DNA of 64,000 nucleotides from Maricaulis maris. Lineage in GTDB: Bacteria > Pseudomonadota > Alphaproteobacteria > Caulobacterales > Maricaulaceae. The notes below the pieces were generated by a model, which was given only the letters and a program-made list of their open reading frames with translations, was not told the DNA's origin and did no database searches. The DNA lies in the NCBI RefSeq assembly GCF_003634045.1, contig NZ_RBIM01000001.1, positions 124,001-188,000 of the forward strand, read 5' to 3'. Position numbers and translations under genes: made by a program. Positions 34,601-43,056 of this stretch are shown here, piece after piece (the stretch's first letter is position 1; the number at the start of each line of letters is the position of its first letter).

Positions 34601-36542
34601 CGGCGGCTCCTATGTCGGCAATCTTGAGACGGCCGGCGATGAGGATTGGATCCGTGTCGAGCTGGTTGCTGGCCAGCGCTACGAGTTCAATCTCACCGGG
34701 ACCGGGGCTGAAGAAGTCGAGGACCCCCTTATCCGGCTGTTCGACGCCTCAGGGGATCTTATCGCCGAGAACGACGATATCTCGCTGGGCAGCATCCGCG
34801 ACAGCCGCCTTGCCTTTACCGCCGAAACGTCCGGCACCTATTATATTGAGGTGGATTCCTGGGATGGCGGCTCGACCGATGAGCGGACCGGCGAGTACAC
34901 ATTTGAATTCCACCATGTCGACCCGCTGAGCGCCTGGAACTACCAGGAAATTGGCGACTATCTGAATGCCAACGGTTTCGGCGGCCTGCAATGGGACCGG
35001 TCGACTGGGGATACGATCACCGTCAACATCACGGCCCTGACGACGGACGGCCAGACATTGGCACGTGCGGCCCTGCAATTGTGGTCAGATATCACCGGCA
35101 TCACTTTCAGCGAAGTTGCGACCGGAGGTGAAATCACCTTCGATGATGACGAGGAAGGTGCGTTTGCGGGACCGGATACGACGTCCGGTGGCTTCATTAC
35201 TTCGGCCAGCGTCAATGTCGGCACCGGTTGGTTGTCGACTTACGGAACCAATCTGGATGGCTATTCCTTCCAAACCTACATCCATGAGATCGGGCATGCA
35301 CTCGGGCTTGGTCATGGCGGCCCCTATGATGGGTCCGCTGACTACGCCGTCGATGCGATCTATCTGAATGACTCTTGGCAGGCATCCATCATGTCGTACT
35401 TCTCCCAGAACGAGAATACGTATGTGGACGCCTCTTTCGGGTATGTGATCGGGCCGCAGGTGGCTGACATCATTGCCGTGCACGACATGTATGGCGCATC
35501 GACGACGACCAGGTCGGGCGATACGGTCTACGGTTACAACTCCACCGCGGGCAACACGATCTTCGATGCGACCGCCTTCACAAACCCGGTGAGCTTCACG
35601 ATCTTCGACGCTGGCGGTACCGACACACTCGACTATTCCGGTTCCGGCGCCGACCAGATTCTCGACCTGCGTGAACAGGCTTATTCCAGTGTCCAGGGCC
35701 GGACCGGCAATGTCGGGATCGCGAAGGATACGGTGATTGAAAACGCCATCGGCGGCAGCGGCGATGATATCCTTGTCGGTAATGACGCCGACAATACGCT
35801 GACCGGGAATGGCGGCGCCGACACATTCTACGCGTCTGGCGGTACAGACGTGTTCGATGGCGGCAGCGGCAATGACACGGTCATTTTCTCTGGCGCGTCG
35901 AGTGAATACAGCCTCAGCACCAATGGATCCGGCAATACGGTCGTCACCGACAACCGGGCCGGGTCGCCGGATGGCATTGTCGAGCTCATCAGTGTCGAGA
36001 CCATCACCTATGATGGCGCGACTGGTCACCCGGAGTATTTTGGTGATCCGGAGAATGCAGGCCAGGAGGGGCTGGACCTCGACAAGCCGTTGGAGCTTTC
36101 CCCGATCGATCCGCGTTTTGCGGTGAGTGAGGATGGCGGGCATCTTGTGATGGCAGTCCTCAATGACAGCAAGGCGCCTGACCACGGTCACGATCGGCAT
36201 GTCTATCCGCATCTGAGCGATGACGACCTGGCATTGCTTGAAGCTTTGGGCGATAGCGATGCCAACGCCATGACGTTGTCTGTCGAAAAGGGCGCAGTGC
36301 AGGTGATGCGCGAGTGGGCCCTCGACATGTCGATGGATATCGACGTCGCTGTCCTGACCGAGAAAGCCGGCCCGGTCATGGAAACGCTGACCTTGCCTGA
36401 GGCAACGGGTCTGGCGATCACGGCCAGCCAACCATTGCATTTGGCGAGTTTCCAGCCTGGTGCGCCAGGCGGTGAATCGACCGATCCGTTCGGCGCCTGG
36501 GTTCCGGCCCTGTTGGACGAGACACCCGACGGTTGGGCCTGA
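31668..36542 (+). CDS. Giant secreted metalloprotease: cadherin-like repeats, PPC, serralysin (M10) and RTX
   Basis: A 1624-residue protein. Order: a signal-like stretch ending A-G-G-A-Q-A-Q near 35; a short module; a glycine-rich hydrophobic segment and Pro/Thr linker (about 105-155); eight cadherin-like repeats of about 100 residues (157-963) each carrying D-x-D/E-x-x-x-x-x-Y and P-D-F-E-x-P; a PPC domain (about 968-1085); and a serralysin domain. Zinc ligands are H-E-I-G-H-A-L-G-L-G-H from residue 1206 and the Met-turn is S-I-M-S-Y. RTX repeats G-G-S-G-D-D and G-G-S-G-N-D lie near 1361-1405, followed by an acidic, His-rich tail. The upstream type I system is the likely exporter. ATG 31668 has GGGAGAG. 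Calcium should rigidify the repeats. Confidence 0.9.
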   Translation: MPAANKTNRQSTVRNALLSTALATGGALMLAGGAQAQEPGATPPDGFTPVSGVDGVARVAMGADGSVELVMADGRTVLIAAEDVTVLDGVVYLSDAALEANALLEAAAGAAAGGGGGGAVLGLLGGVGLLGAAAGGGGGGGGSSPTPTPPPTNTNPPVFTSAETAGVDENVTGTIYTATATDADGNSVSFSISGGADASLFSINSTTGAVTFNAPPDFENPADSGGDNDYVITIRASDGTNTTDQTVTITVGNVDETPVFSSGASASVDENDAGTVYTATATDPEGEAVTYSLGGTDAALFTIDAATGAVSFVAAPDFENPGDANGDNVYEVIVTASDGTTSSTQAVSITVNGVEEGPASFTSGTATSFDENGTGVVYTATTTDPDNDTITYSLGTAGDSALFAIDAATGELTFLTAPDFEAPADGNADNVYEVEIQANDGTATTTHTVSVTVDNVDEAPAITSGATASVAENTAGTVYTATATDPEGATLTYSVTGADAALFSIDANTGAVSFLAPPDFETPLDADGDNVYEITVNASDGANTVTQAVSISVTNVNEFAPVFSSAAVDTVAEDSVGSFYTAAATDGDGDTLTYSIAASGDGALFQIDSATGELSFVSSPDFENPADANADNVYELTLQASDGSTTTTHALVVTVTNVNAAPVITSSATANFVENGGGTAYTVTATDGDGDAIVYSIGGTDAALFAINAATGAVSFLVSPDFEAPADDDGDNVYDITVTASDGLLSDTESVAISVTNENDVAPVITSAASASTAENNSGTVYTATATDAEGDTISYTITGTDAALFQINASTGAVSFLTPPDFESPADNGGDNVYDFTVVASDGTLTDTQAVSITVTDVDEANAPVFSSAASQSVSENQTSAYVATATDPQGDTVSYSISGTDSALFSIDAATGEVTFNAAPDAEAPGDANADGNYEFTVTASDGSASNNLSVTVTVDNIDDAAEIPDNDSTEISMVSGGSYVGNLETAGDEDWIRVELVAGQRYEFNLTGTGAEEVEDPLIRLFDASGDLIAENDDISLGSIRDSRLAFTAETSGTYYIEVDSWDGGSTDERTGEYTFEFHHVDPLSAWNYQEIGDYLNANGFGGLQWDRSTGDTITVNITALTTDGQTLARAALQLWSDITGITFSEVATGGEITFDDDEEGAFAGPDTTSGGFITSASVNVGTGWLSTYGTNLDGYSFQTYIHEIGHALGLGHGGPYDGSADYAVDAIYLNDSWQASIMSYFSQNENTYVDASFGYVIGPQVADIIAVHDMYGASTTTRSGDTVYGYNSTAGNTIFDATAFTNPVSFTIFDAGGTDTLDYSGSGADQILDLREQAYSSVQGRTGNVGIAKDTVIENAIGGSGDDILVGNDADNTLTGNGGADTFYASGGTDVFDGGSGNDTVIFSGASSEYSLSTNGSGNTVVTDNRAGSPDGIVELISVETITYDGATGHPEYFGDPENAGQEGLDLDKPLELSPIDPRFAVSEDGGHLVMAVLNDSKAPDHGHDRHVYPHLSDDDLALLEALGDSDANAMTLSVEKGAVQVMREWALDMSMDIDVAVLTEKAGPVMETLTLPEATGLAITASQPLHLASFQPGAPGGESTDPFGAWVPALLDETPDGWA
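32136..34556 (+). repeat. Eight tandem cadherin-like repeats (about 300 bp each)
   Basis: Each unit begins P-V-F-S-S or P-V-I-T-S, continues with A-S-x-x-E-N, Y-T-A-T-A-T-D and A-L-F-x-I-D-x-A-T-G-x-V-S-F, and ends V-x-V-T-N-V-D/N-E. Units differ by many substitutions, so this is an old protein repeat, not a recent DNA duplication. Units 3 and 5 share the variant A/S-G-D-x-A-L-F and T-G-E-L-x-F, hinting at alternating subtypes. Confidence 0.9.
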
Positions 36543-36548
36543 TGGCAA

Positions 36549-36575
36549 GACGGGGAGATGGCATCGTCTCCCCGT
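36549..36575 (+). terminator. Hairpin after the protease gene
   Basis: GACGGGGAGA and TCTCCCCGTC form a perfect 10-bp stem with a 7-base loop, six bases after the stop. No T run follows, so it is an imperfect intrinsic terminator. Confidence 0.6.
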
Positions 36576-36729
36576 CCTGACCCCCTGCCCGGTGTTAGCG
36601 GGCGTTAGTGTATGTGGGGGCTGTCGCGTCGTCCGGCGTTGAGGCAAAACACCAGTGCCGTTAACAGCGCCTCCGGTTTTCCATCAACAGGATGGGTCGA
36701 GAAGGTATTGATCGGCGGATCGGGGAGAC

Positions 36730-37731
36730 GTGCGTTTGACGTGTCTGGTTACAGGAGCGGCGGGCTTTATCGGCTTTCATGCCGCAAAGGCGCAGTTGGA
36801 AGCGGGCGAAGATGTCGTCGGTCTCGATAATCTCAACACCTATTATGATCCGGCGCTGAAACGGGCTCGCCTCGACGAGCTGGCACGGTTTCCCGGCTTC
36901 CGCTTTGAGAAGATAGATCTTGCCGACAATGACGCCATCGCGGCGTTGGCAATGGATGTCCGGCCGCAACGAATTCTGCATCTCGGTGCGCAGGCCGGCG
37001 TCCGGTATTCCTTGGAAGCCCCCTTTGCCTACGCCCGCTCGAACCTGCTCGGGCATTTGTCGGTCCTGGAAGCGGCTCGTCTGCTTGGTGACCGGCTGGA
37101 ACACCTCGTCTACGCCTCGTCGAGCTCGGTGTATGGAGAGCGTTCACAAGTACCGTTTCGCGAAAGTGATGCAGCTGAGTGTCCCGCCTCGCTGTATGCG
37201 GCAACCAAACGATCTGACGAGCTCATGAGCGCCGCATATTGCCGGCTTTACGATATTCCGGCGACCGGGCTTCGTTTCTTTACCGTGTATGGTCCATGGG
37301 GGCGTCCGGACATGGCCTATTGGCTGTTCGCCGAAGCGATGCTCGAAGGTCGCCCCATCGAGGTCTTCAACAATGGCGATATGGAGCGTGACTTCACCTT
37401 CATTGATGACGTTGTTGAAGCCCTGTCACGCATTCTTGCCGCTACGCCGGCTCGCGCCCACCATGCCGTGTACAATATTGGCGGCTCGTCACCTGTTCGA
37501 CTTGTCGACATGATCGAGACGCTCGAGCGCGAACTTGGCGTTGATGCCGAGAAAATCATGCTGCCCATGCAGCCGGGCGATGTGACCCGCACCTATGCCG
37601 ACACCAGTCGTTTGGAGGCGGATTATGGGTACAAGCCGAAAGTGGGTATTGAGGAAGGACTGAAGGCGTTTGCCGATTGGTTCAGGGTTTGGCGGGGGCG
37701 TTCGGCCGCAGCAAACTCCGCTCAAGCTTGA
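36730..37731 (+). CDS. NAD-dependent epimerase, UDP-glucuronate 4-epimerase type
   Basis: A 333-residue extended short-chain dehydrogenase. N-terminal G-A-A-G-F-I-G-F near 9, D-N-L-N-T-Y-Y-D near 33, catalytic S-S-S-S-V-Y-G and Y-A-A-T-K near 131 and 155. G-P-W-G-R-P-D-M-A near 190 is characteristic of UDP-GlcA 4-epimerases (CapI/LpsL), which make UDP-galacturonate for surface polysaccharide. GTG at 36730 follows GGGGAGA. It opens the glycan island right after the protease gene. Confidence 0.88.
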   Translation: MRLTCLVTGAAGFIGFHAAKAQLEAGEDVVGLDNLNTYYDPALKRARLDELARFPGFRFEKIDLADNDAIAALAMDVRPQRILHLGAQAGVRYSLEAPFAYARSNLLGHLSVLEAARLLGDRLEHLVYASSSSVYGERSQVPFRESDAAECPASLYAATKRSDELMSAAYCRLYDIPATGLRFFTVYGPWGRPDMAYWLFAEAMLEGRPIEVFNNGDMERDFTFIDDVVEALSRILAATPARAHHAVYNIGGSSPVRLVDMIETLERELGVDAEKIMLPMQPGDVTRTYADTSRLEADYGYKPKVGIEEGLKAFADWFRVWRGRSAAANSAQA

Positions 37732-37773
37732 TCGAGCGATGTCAGGCTGGCTTGTGCGACGTCACCAACGGTT

Positions 37774-38667
37774 TCAGCCGTCTGCGCGATGGCGATTTAT
37801 TGCCGCCGCCAACCCGGCATTGAAATCGGCCGGGGCGCAGCCGAAGACTTTCCTGACCCGGCTTGAATCCAGGGCCGACCAGGCTGGCCTCGCGGCGATG
37901 CTCGGATAATCGGAACCGGGAATAGGGCGAATGGTGCGGTCAGTCAGGCCGGCGGCGGCCAGGATATGCGCCGCAAAGGTCGCCCAACTCATCACGGTGT
38001 CGCCGGCGTAGTGATACACTCCCCAGGGCGCATCTTCGCTTGCGGCATGTTCAGCCATAGTCAGCAAAGTGTCAGCGAGTGCCGCCGCCGGAGTCGGTGT
38101 GCCGACTTGGTCGTCCACAATCGAAATTTCATTCCGGTCCCGGGCGAGCCGAAGAATGGTCGTCATGAAATTCGGTGCGAAGGCGGAGAACAGCCATGAT
38201 GTCCGCACGATGAGGTGTTTTTGACAGGCTTGCGCGACCGAGCGTTCGCCGTCCAATTTGGTTCGCCCATACACCGATACCGGTGCCGGTTGGTCAATCT
38301 CCGACCACGGTCTCACGGCTCGTCCCGAGAAGACATAATCGGTTGAGACATGGATCATGGGACGGTCAAATTCGGCGCAAACGTTCGCGATGACTCTCGG
38401 GGCGTCCGTGTTCATCCGCCGGGCCTCTGCGGCTTGCGCCTCGGCCGCATCCACGCCGGTGAAGGCGGCGGTATTGATCACCACCTGCGGACGGTCTGTT
38501 TGCATCAGGCGTTCGCGGAGCCAGGTTCGCGCGTGCTGGACTTCGTTGAGATCGAGAGACGGGCGCCCGGCGGTTTCGATTTTGATTGCGCGCGCCATGC
38601 CCGCGCCGACCAGCGATCGCGCCAACTGGCCCGAGTGTCCGATGACCAGAACGCGGAGACCCGTCAT
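37774..38667 (-). CDS. rfbD: dTDP-4-dehydrorhamnose reductase
   Basis: A 297-residue enzyme, last step of dTDP-L-rhamnose synthesis. G-H-S-G-Q-L-A near 10 binds the cofactor, V-I-N-T-A-A-F-T near 63, S-T-D-Y-V-F near 106 and the catalytic Y-G-R-T-K near 132. It begins in an ATGA overlap with the 54-codon rfbB remnant upstream, and rfbC precedes that, so the three form a minus-strand unit. The intact dehydratase and nucleotidyltransferase lie 12-13 kb away. Confidence 0.92.
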   Translation of the reverse strand: MTGLRVLVIGHSGQLARSLVGAGMARAIKIETAGRPSLDLNEVQHARTWLRERLMQTDRPQVVINTAAFTGVDAAEAQAAEARRMNTDAPRVIANVCAEFDRPMIHVSTDYVFSGRAVRPWSEIDQPAPVSVYGRTKLDGERSVAQACQKHLIVRTSWLFSAFAPNFMTTILRLARDRNEISIVDDQVGTPTPAAALADTLLTMAEHAASEDAPWGVYHYAGDTVMSWATFAAHILAAAGLTDRTIRPIPGSDYPSIAARPAWSALDSSRVRKVFGCAPADFNAGLAAAINRHRADG

Positions 38668-38828
38668 GTGCCGGCCAAGACAAGACGTGAAGAAGGTACA
38701 GCACCAACGGTGCCGTGCAGGGCAGCATCGCCAATTCTGACCTTGTCGAATGCGTCGTCGCGAGCACGCGCGGCGCGCGCAGCTGCGGAACCGATAAAGC
38801 CGTATCCTCCTGTGATCTGAAGCTTCAT
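38664..38828 (-). pseudogene. In-frame remnant of an rfbB-type dehydratase
   Basis: A 54-codon frame starting M-K-L-Q-I-T-G-G-Y-G-F-I-G-S, the cofactor-binding start of dTDP-glucose 4,6-dehydratase. It then departs from the family (A-A-R-A-A-R-A-R-D-D) and stops in an ATGA overlap with rfbD. Normal RfbB has about 350 residues. The rfbC-rfbB-rfbD order is the usual one, so I infer a large internal deletion that kept the frame and the coupling to rfbD. A newly evolved short peptide is a less likely reading. Confidence 0.75.
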
Positions 38829-38840
38829 CGCCCAGCCTGT

Positions 38841-39422
38841 CTAGCTTGCTTCATACCGGAAGGGTGTATCGAACTCGGCCCAACTTAACGCGTCTTTGTC
38901 CTTGCGCGAGAGAATGGGCGCTTGCGTGCCCAGTCCCCAGTCAATGCCCAGCGCCGGATCGTTCCAGCTTACCGATCGATCGGCGCCGGCGGCGTACTCA
39001 TTGTCGACCTTGTACAATACCAAAGTGCCGGGTTCGCGGGTGATAAAGCCGTGCAGGAAGCCGCGCGGCACAAATACCTGAAGACCGTTCTCGGCGCTCA
39101 ACTCCTGTTTGGCGTGTTGGCCGAATGTCGGGGAGCCGCGGCGGGCATCAACGAGCACGTCAGTGATGCGACCCTGGAGCACGCGGACCAGCTTGGCCTG
39201 ATCGTGTGGCGGGAGTTGGCAGTGCATGCCGCGCAGCGTATTCACTTCGCTCGAAAGGGATTGGTTGTCCTGCAGAAAATCCGCAGTGATCCCGCCGCGT
39301 CGAAAGGCGTCCCGGTTGAACGGAACCGCAAAATACCCTCGATAGTCGGCATGTCGGCGGGTTTCTATTATCGCGGCATCTTTAAGAGGCAGCGATTGGA
39401 TATTGAATCCTGTATCGGCCAT
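38841..39422 (-). CDS. rfbC: dTDP-4-dehydrorhamnose 3,5-epimerase
   Basis: A 193-residue cupin enzyme. Family marks: D-Y-R-G-Y-F near 27, Q-D-N-Q-S-L-S near 50, L-R-G-M-H-C-Q near 62 (catalytic histidine), V-D-A-R-R-G-S-P-T-F-G near 90 and V-P-R-G-F-L-H-G-F near 116. ATG 39422 follows GGGGGA closely; ATG 39437 or 39455 are alternatives. It is the first gene of the rfbC-remnant-rfbD unit, twelve bases before the remnant. Confidence 0.92.
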   Translation of the reverse strand: MADTGFNIQSLPLKDAAIIETRRHADYRGYFAVPFNRDAFRRGGITADFLQDNQSLSSEVNTLRGMHCQLPPHDQAKLVRVLQGRITDVLVDARRGSPTFGQHAKQELSAENGLQVFVPRGFLHGFITREPGTLVLYKVDNEYAAGADRSVSWNDPALGIDWGLGTQAPILSRKDKDALSWAEFDTPFRYEAS

Positions 39423-39883
39423 GCCTTCCCCCGACATGTCTTGGTGAGCTCTCAAAATTGCGCCTGAGCGCGGCTCGGTCGGCTAGTTTGATCAGGCAAA
39501 ACGCCACCTTCAGCTTCTATATTGATGCGTTGCACGGACACAAGCGCCAAACCCGGCGCCGCACTCGATTTGGGACTTCTACGGGCTGTGAAACAGGGCT
39601 TGATCCCTCTTTTGCTGCAGCCGGGGTGGGGCGGCCTCGGGCCAGGGGGCGGTGGATTTTGAAGGGCCCAATGATCGCGTACTCAAAATGGGTCGGTTCG
39701 TGTCGGGGGCGGCGCGTGATCAACCGCCTCTCCTGGGAGGCTTGGCCGGGCGTCGCGGAAAACGGGATCTCGTCTACGAATTATGACCGGATCGATGTTA
39801 GGCACCTTCCGCCGACCAGAGGGGCGCCAGCCACTCGCCTCGGTCGACATGCTTGCGGCGGGTAAACGAAATCGGGTTGCGTG
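39423..39883. other. 461-base gap between rfbC and fcl
   Basis: No convincing gene. The longest plus-strand frame (39458-39865) has low-complexity composition and no ribosome site. A 46-codon frame with ATG near 39526 is too weak to call. The stretch must hold the promoter of rfbC and the 3' end of the gmd-fcl transcript, but no clear terminator is seen. Confidence 0.4.
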
Positions 39884-40825
39884 TCAGGAACCGAGTTCGT
39901 GATCACGGAACCAGGCATAAGCATCTTCCAAGCCTTCTCGCAGCTTGATGGAGGGCGTCCAGCCCAGGGCGCGGATCTTGTCGGCGCTCATCAGTTTGCG
40001 CGGTGTACCGTCCGGCTTGCTGGTATCCTTCGTCAATTCGCCATCAAATCCGACCACAGACATGATTTCGCGCGCCAAGTCCTCGATCGGCAGGTCCTCG
40101 CCTGACCCGACGTTGATGTGGCCGGCGTCCGAATGCACCTTCATCAGGTGCACCAGGGCGTCCGCGCAATCATCGACGTGCAGGAATTCGCGTCGTGGTG
40201 TGCCGCTTCCCCAAATCTCCATGGAGGCGGCACCACTGAGCTTGGCTTCGTGCGCCTTGCGGATCAGGGCCGGGATAACGTGCGAGTTCATCGGGTGGTA
40301 ATTGTCGCCCGGACCATAAAGATTGGTCGGCATGGCGGAGATGAAATCGGCGCCGTACTGCTTGCGATAGGATTGGCACAATTTGATCCCGGCAATCTTG
40401 GCAATCGCATACCATTCATTGGTCGGCTCGAGATCACCAGTGAGCAGGGCCTCTTCGCGGATCGGCTGATCGGCGAATTTCGGGTAGATGCAAGACGAGC
40501 CGAGGAACAACAATTTCTCGACGCCGGCCGTGTGGCTGGCGTGGATGATGTTCGCGGCGATCATCAGGTTTTGGTACAGAAATTCTGCCGGATAGCTGTC
40601 ATTGGCATAAATGCCACCGACTTTGGCGGCCGGGACGAAAACGGCGTCGGGACGGGTGTCCTCTATCCAACGTGATGTGGATGCCTGGTTGGTCAGGTCC
40701 AACTCGGCCCGTGTGACTGTAATGATTTCAGCAGGATGTTCGCGCTGAAGGCGCCGAACCAGGGCTGCGCCGACCATGCCGCGATGCCCGGCAACCCAAA
40801 CGCGTTTGCCTTCAAGCGAATACAT
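39884..40825 (-). CDS. fcl: GDP-L-fucose synthase
   Basis: A 313-residue bifunctional 3,5-epimerase/4-reductase that completes GDP-L-fucose synthesis. [10 protein letters not shown] near 14, [10 protein letters not shown] near 105 and catalytic Y-A-I-A-K near 137. N-L-Y-G-P-G-D-N-Y near 166 and R-E-F-L-H-V-D-D near 208 are typical. It follows gmd with four bases between, so the two are co-transcribed. Confidence 0.95.
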   Translation of the reverse strand: MYSLEGKRVWVAGHRGMVGAALVRRLQREHPAEIITVTRAELDLTNQASTSRWIEDTRPDAVFVPAAKVGGIYANDSYPAEFLYQNLMIAANIIHASHTAGVEKLLFLGSSCIYPKFADQPIREEALLTGDLEPTNEWYAIAKIAGIKLCQSYRKQYGADFISAMPTNLYGPGDNYHPMNSHVIPALIRKAHEAKLSGAASMEIWGSGTPRREFLHVDDCADALVHLMKVHSDAGHINVGSGEDLPIEDLAREIMSVVGFDGELTKDTSKPDGTPRKLMSADKIRALGWTPSIKLREGLEDAYAWFRDHELGS

Positions 40826-40829
40826 CCGA

Positions 40830-41903
40830 TCAGACCTCGCCGTGATTGGACCGATAGGCAGCCTCAGTTTCGATGACTTTCAGATCGCTCCGGACCATCT
40901 CGCTTACCAAGGTGTGGAAAGGCGTCGTATGCTCCCAGTTCAACTTTTCCTTCGCCTTGGTGGGATCACCAATCAGCAGGTCGACTTCGGTTGGGCGGTA
41001 GTAGCGCGGATCGACGGCGACCAGTTCACGACCGGTTTTCGCGCAGCGGCCGGTCTCGTTTTCAGCGGCGCCATTCCATTCCAGGGTAATGCCGACTTCC
41101 TTGAAGGCCAGTTCCACGAACTCACGGACGGTGTGGGTTTCACCTGTGGCGAGCACGAAATCATCCGCGACGTCGTGTTGCACGATACGCCACATGCCTT
41201 CGACATAGTCGCGGGCATGTCCCCAGTCCCGTTTGGCGTCAAGATTGCCGAGATAGAGCTTGGTCTGCCGTTCCTGGTGGATGGCGGCAACTGCACGCGT
41301 GATCTTGCGCGTGACGAATGTCTCGCCGCGGGTCGGGCTTTCATGGTTGAACAGAATGCCGTTCGACGCGTGCATGCCGTAGGCTTCGCGGTAATTCACC
41401 GTGATCCAGTAGGCATAAAGCTTGGCCGCAGCATAGGGGCTGCGGGGGTAGAAAGGTGTCTTCTCGCTTTGTGGAACTTCCTGGACGAGGCCGTAAAGCT
41501 CCGAGGTGGAGGCCTGGTAAAAGCGGGTCTTTTCCTTGAGGTCGAGAATCCGGATCGCCTCGAGCAGGCGTACCGCACCGATTGCGTCCGCATTGGCGGT
41601 GTATTCCGGTGCTTCGAAGCTGACTTTCACATGGCTCTGGGCGGCCAGGTTGTAGATTTCATCAGGTTGAATCTGCTGGACCAGCCGGATCAGGTTGGTC
41701 GAGTCCGTCATGTCCCCATAGTGCATGAAGAAGCGCGTCTCGGCTTCATGCGGATCGACGTAAAGGTGATCGACGCGTTGGGAATTGAACGACGAGGCCC
41801 GACGCTTGAGGCCGTGAACCTCATAGCCTTTGGCGAGTAGAAGTTCGGCCAGATACGCACCGTCTTGTCCGGTCACGCCAGTAATAAGTGCACGCTTTGT
41901 CAT
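40830..41903 (-). CDS. gmd: GDP-mannose 4,6-dehydratase
   Basis: A 357-residue enzyme that makes GDP-4-keto-6-deoxymannose. I-T-G-V-T-G-Q-D-G near 7 and L-K-R-R-A-S-S-F-N near 33. Catalytic S-T-S-E-L-Y-G near 132 and Y-A-A-A-K near 156, and F-N-H-E-S-P-x-R-G near 185 are diagnostic. With fcl it supplies GDP-L-fucose. The promoter region shared with the plus-strand block carries repeated GAGCAT elements. Confidence 0.95.
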   Translation of the reverse strand: MTKRALITGVTGQDGAYLAELLLAKGYEVHGLKRRASSFNSQRVDHLYVDPHEAETRFFMHYGDMTDSTNLIRLVQQIQPDEIYNLAAQSHVKVSFEAPEYTANADAIGAVRLLEAIRILDLKEKTRFYQASTSELYGLVQEVPQSEKTPFYPRSPYAAAKLYAYWITVNYREAYGMHASNGILFNHESPTRGETFVTRKITRAVAAIHQERQTKLYLGNLDAKRDWGHARDYVEGMWRIVQHDVADDFVLATGETHTVREFVELAFKEVGITLEWNGAAENETGRCAKTGRELVAVDPRYYRPTEVDLLIGDPTKAKEKLNWEHTTPFHTLVSEMVRSDLKVIETEAAYRSNHGEV

Positions 41904-41917
41904 GGAATTCTCGGAAC

Positions 41918-42009
41918 TTGAGCATGTGGGGCTGATCTTTGAGCATCCTGTTAAACTGTCGCACTAGCGAAGACAAGCACCGAGCATGCTCGCAAGACGC
42001 GCATGCTCG
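41918..42009. promoter_or_regulatory. Repeated GAGCAT elements between gmd and the plus-strand glycan block
   Basis: TTGAGCAT occurs at 41918-41925 and 41939-41946 (21 bases apart). CGAGCATGCTCG, a perfect 12-bp palindrome, spans 41981-41992, and GCATGCTCG recurs at 42001-42009. The spacings of 21 and about 41 bases are close to whole helical turns, which suits a regulator binding on one face of the DNA. No known regulator is matched. Confidence 0.35.
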
Positions 42010-42096
42010 CTGACGGAGACTTGAAAGCACCGGGGCGGCCTTGTTGCTCGTACGCATGTGGGGTATCGGGTTGTGTCCAAAATGTTGAGAAGGGGC

Positions 42097-43056
42097 ATGA
42101 ACTTGTATCACTCGGTTGTGCATTCGGAACTGCTCCCAGGGGGCGTTGCCAATATGGCACATCTCGGAGAGGCTGTGCCGTTCGACCGCGAATTGCTGCA
42201 CAAGCGTCTCCACGGCAAGATCGATGCACGGCTTGTGATGTTGGCGGCGCCTGCACCGCAACTTTACGCTGCTTGTCTGTCAGAAGGCATGGATTCCGAT
42301 GGCGCCCATGAGTGGGTACAGACGCGTATCAAGGAAGTTTTGGATTTGTTCAGGCGTGCCCGGCGCCAAGCGTTGATCTTGCCGGCTGAGGTCTGTTGGC
42401 TCCGGCCCAATATTGTTGCAACTGCGGTGAGCGCCTATTTCGAGGGGCGCATGCAACCCGCTTTCCGCATCAGAGCGAACGAACAGCCAGTTTCGGATCC
42501 GACCCATTTGTTGTTTCGGCTTATCGGAGCCGCTGCGGTCGAAGTCAGCCCCGTGCTCAAGAGGTTGGATGAGGAGTTGCGGGGCTGCATGGGGCGGTTG
42601 GACTTCGATTCTGACATTCTGGCGCGGGATGTCGACGTGGCGCTGGCCGGGCTTTCGGACATGGCCAAACGGGCAGCATCGCCATCGCACCATCTTGCCG
42701 GTGTTGATGAAGGCCCTCTGACCGCCCTGGACGCCCAGCGCGAGCTGGTGTCGGAGTTACAGGACGCACTTCTGGCTTGTCAGTCCGAGATGGAGTGGAG
42801 CCACCGTCAGGCATCTCGCAAGGGCGGCGAGCTAAAGCGGAGGCAGGCGGGTTCTGAGGGTGAAATGGGGCTGGGAGCATTTGTCGCACTCAAGGCCCAG
42901 GTATCTGATCTCGAGTCGAAGCTGGAGTGGGCGCAACGAGACGCTGAGATGTTGCGTGATGCGCTCGATCAGATGCGGAATTCAACATCTTGGAAGGTTA
43001 CTGCGCCGCTGAGGAGGCTGCGCGGAGGCTCGGCGACTGACGTGGGCGGCGAATGA
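42097..43056 (+). CDS. Unknown protein with C-terminal coiled coil and TSWKVTAPLRRL-type tail
   Basis: A 319-residue protein. The first 200 residues are not recognised; they include a central R-R-A-R-R-Q-A-L-I-L-P-A-E segment. From about 215 a charged coiled coil runs to a closing T-S-W-K-V-T-A-P-L-R-R-L. That tail motif is often seen next to coiled coils in glycosyltransferase-type proteins of bacterial polysaccharide clusters. ATG 42097 has GAGAAGGGG just upstream and is preferred over GTG 42058 or ATG 42082. It overlaps the next gene (ATGATG), which also ends in a coiled coil. A structural or scaffold role in glycan assembly is a guess. Confidence 0.6.
   Translation: MNLYHSVVHSELLPGGVANMAHLGEAVPFDRELLHKRLHGKIDARLVMLAAPAPQLYAACLSEGMDSDGAHEWVQTRIKEVLDLFRRARRQALILPAEVCWLRPNIVATAVSAYFEGRMQPAFRIRANEQPVSDPTHLLFRLIGAAAVEVSPVLKRLDEELRGCMGRLDFDSDILARDVDVALAGLSDMAKRAASPSHHLAGVDEGPLTALDAQRELVSELQDALLACQSEMEWSHRQASRKGGELKRRQAGSEGEMGLGAFVALKAQVSDLESKLEWAQRDAEMLRDALDQMRNSTSWKVTAPLRRLRGGSATDVGGE

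Noticed and set aside
35085-36647. 520-codon minus-strand frame
   Set aside because: Antisense to the serralysin and RTX region; no independent support.
39458-39865. 135-codon plus-strand frame in the rfbC-fcl gap
   Set aside because: No ribosome site, low-complexity Arg/Gly/Ser composition and no recognisable domain.
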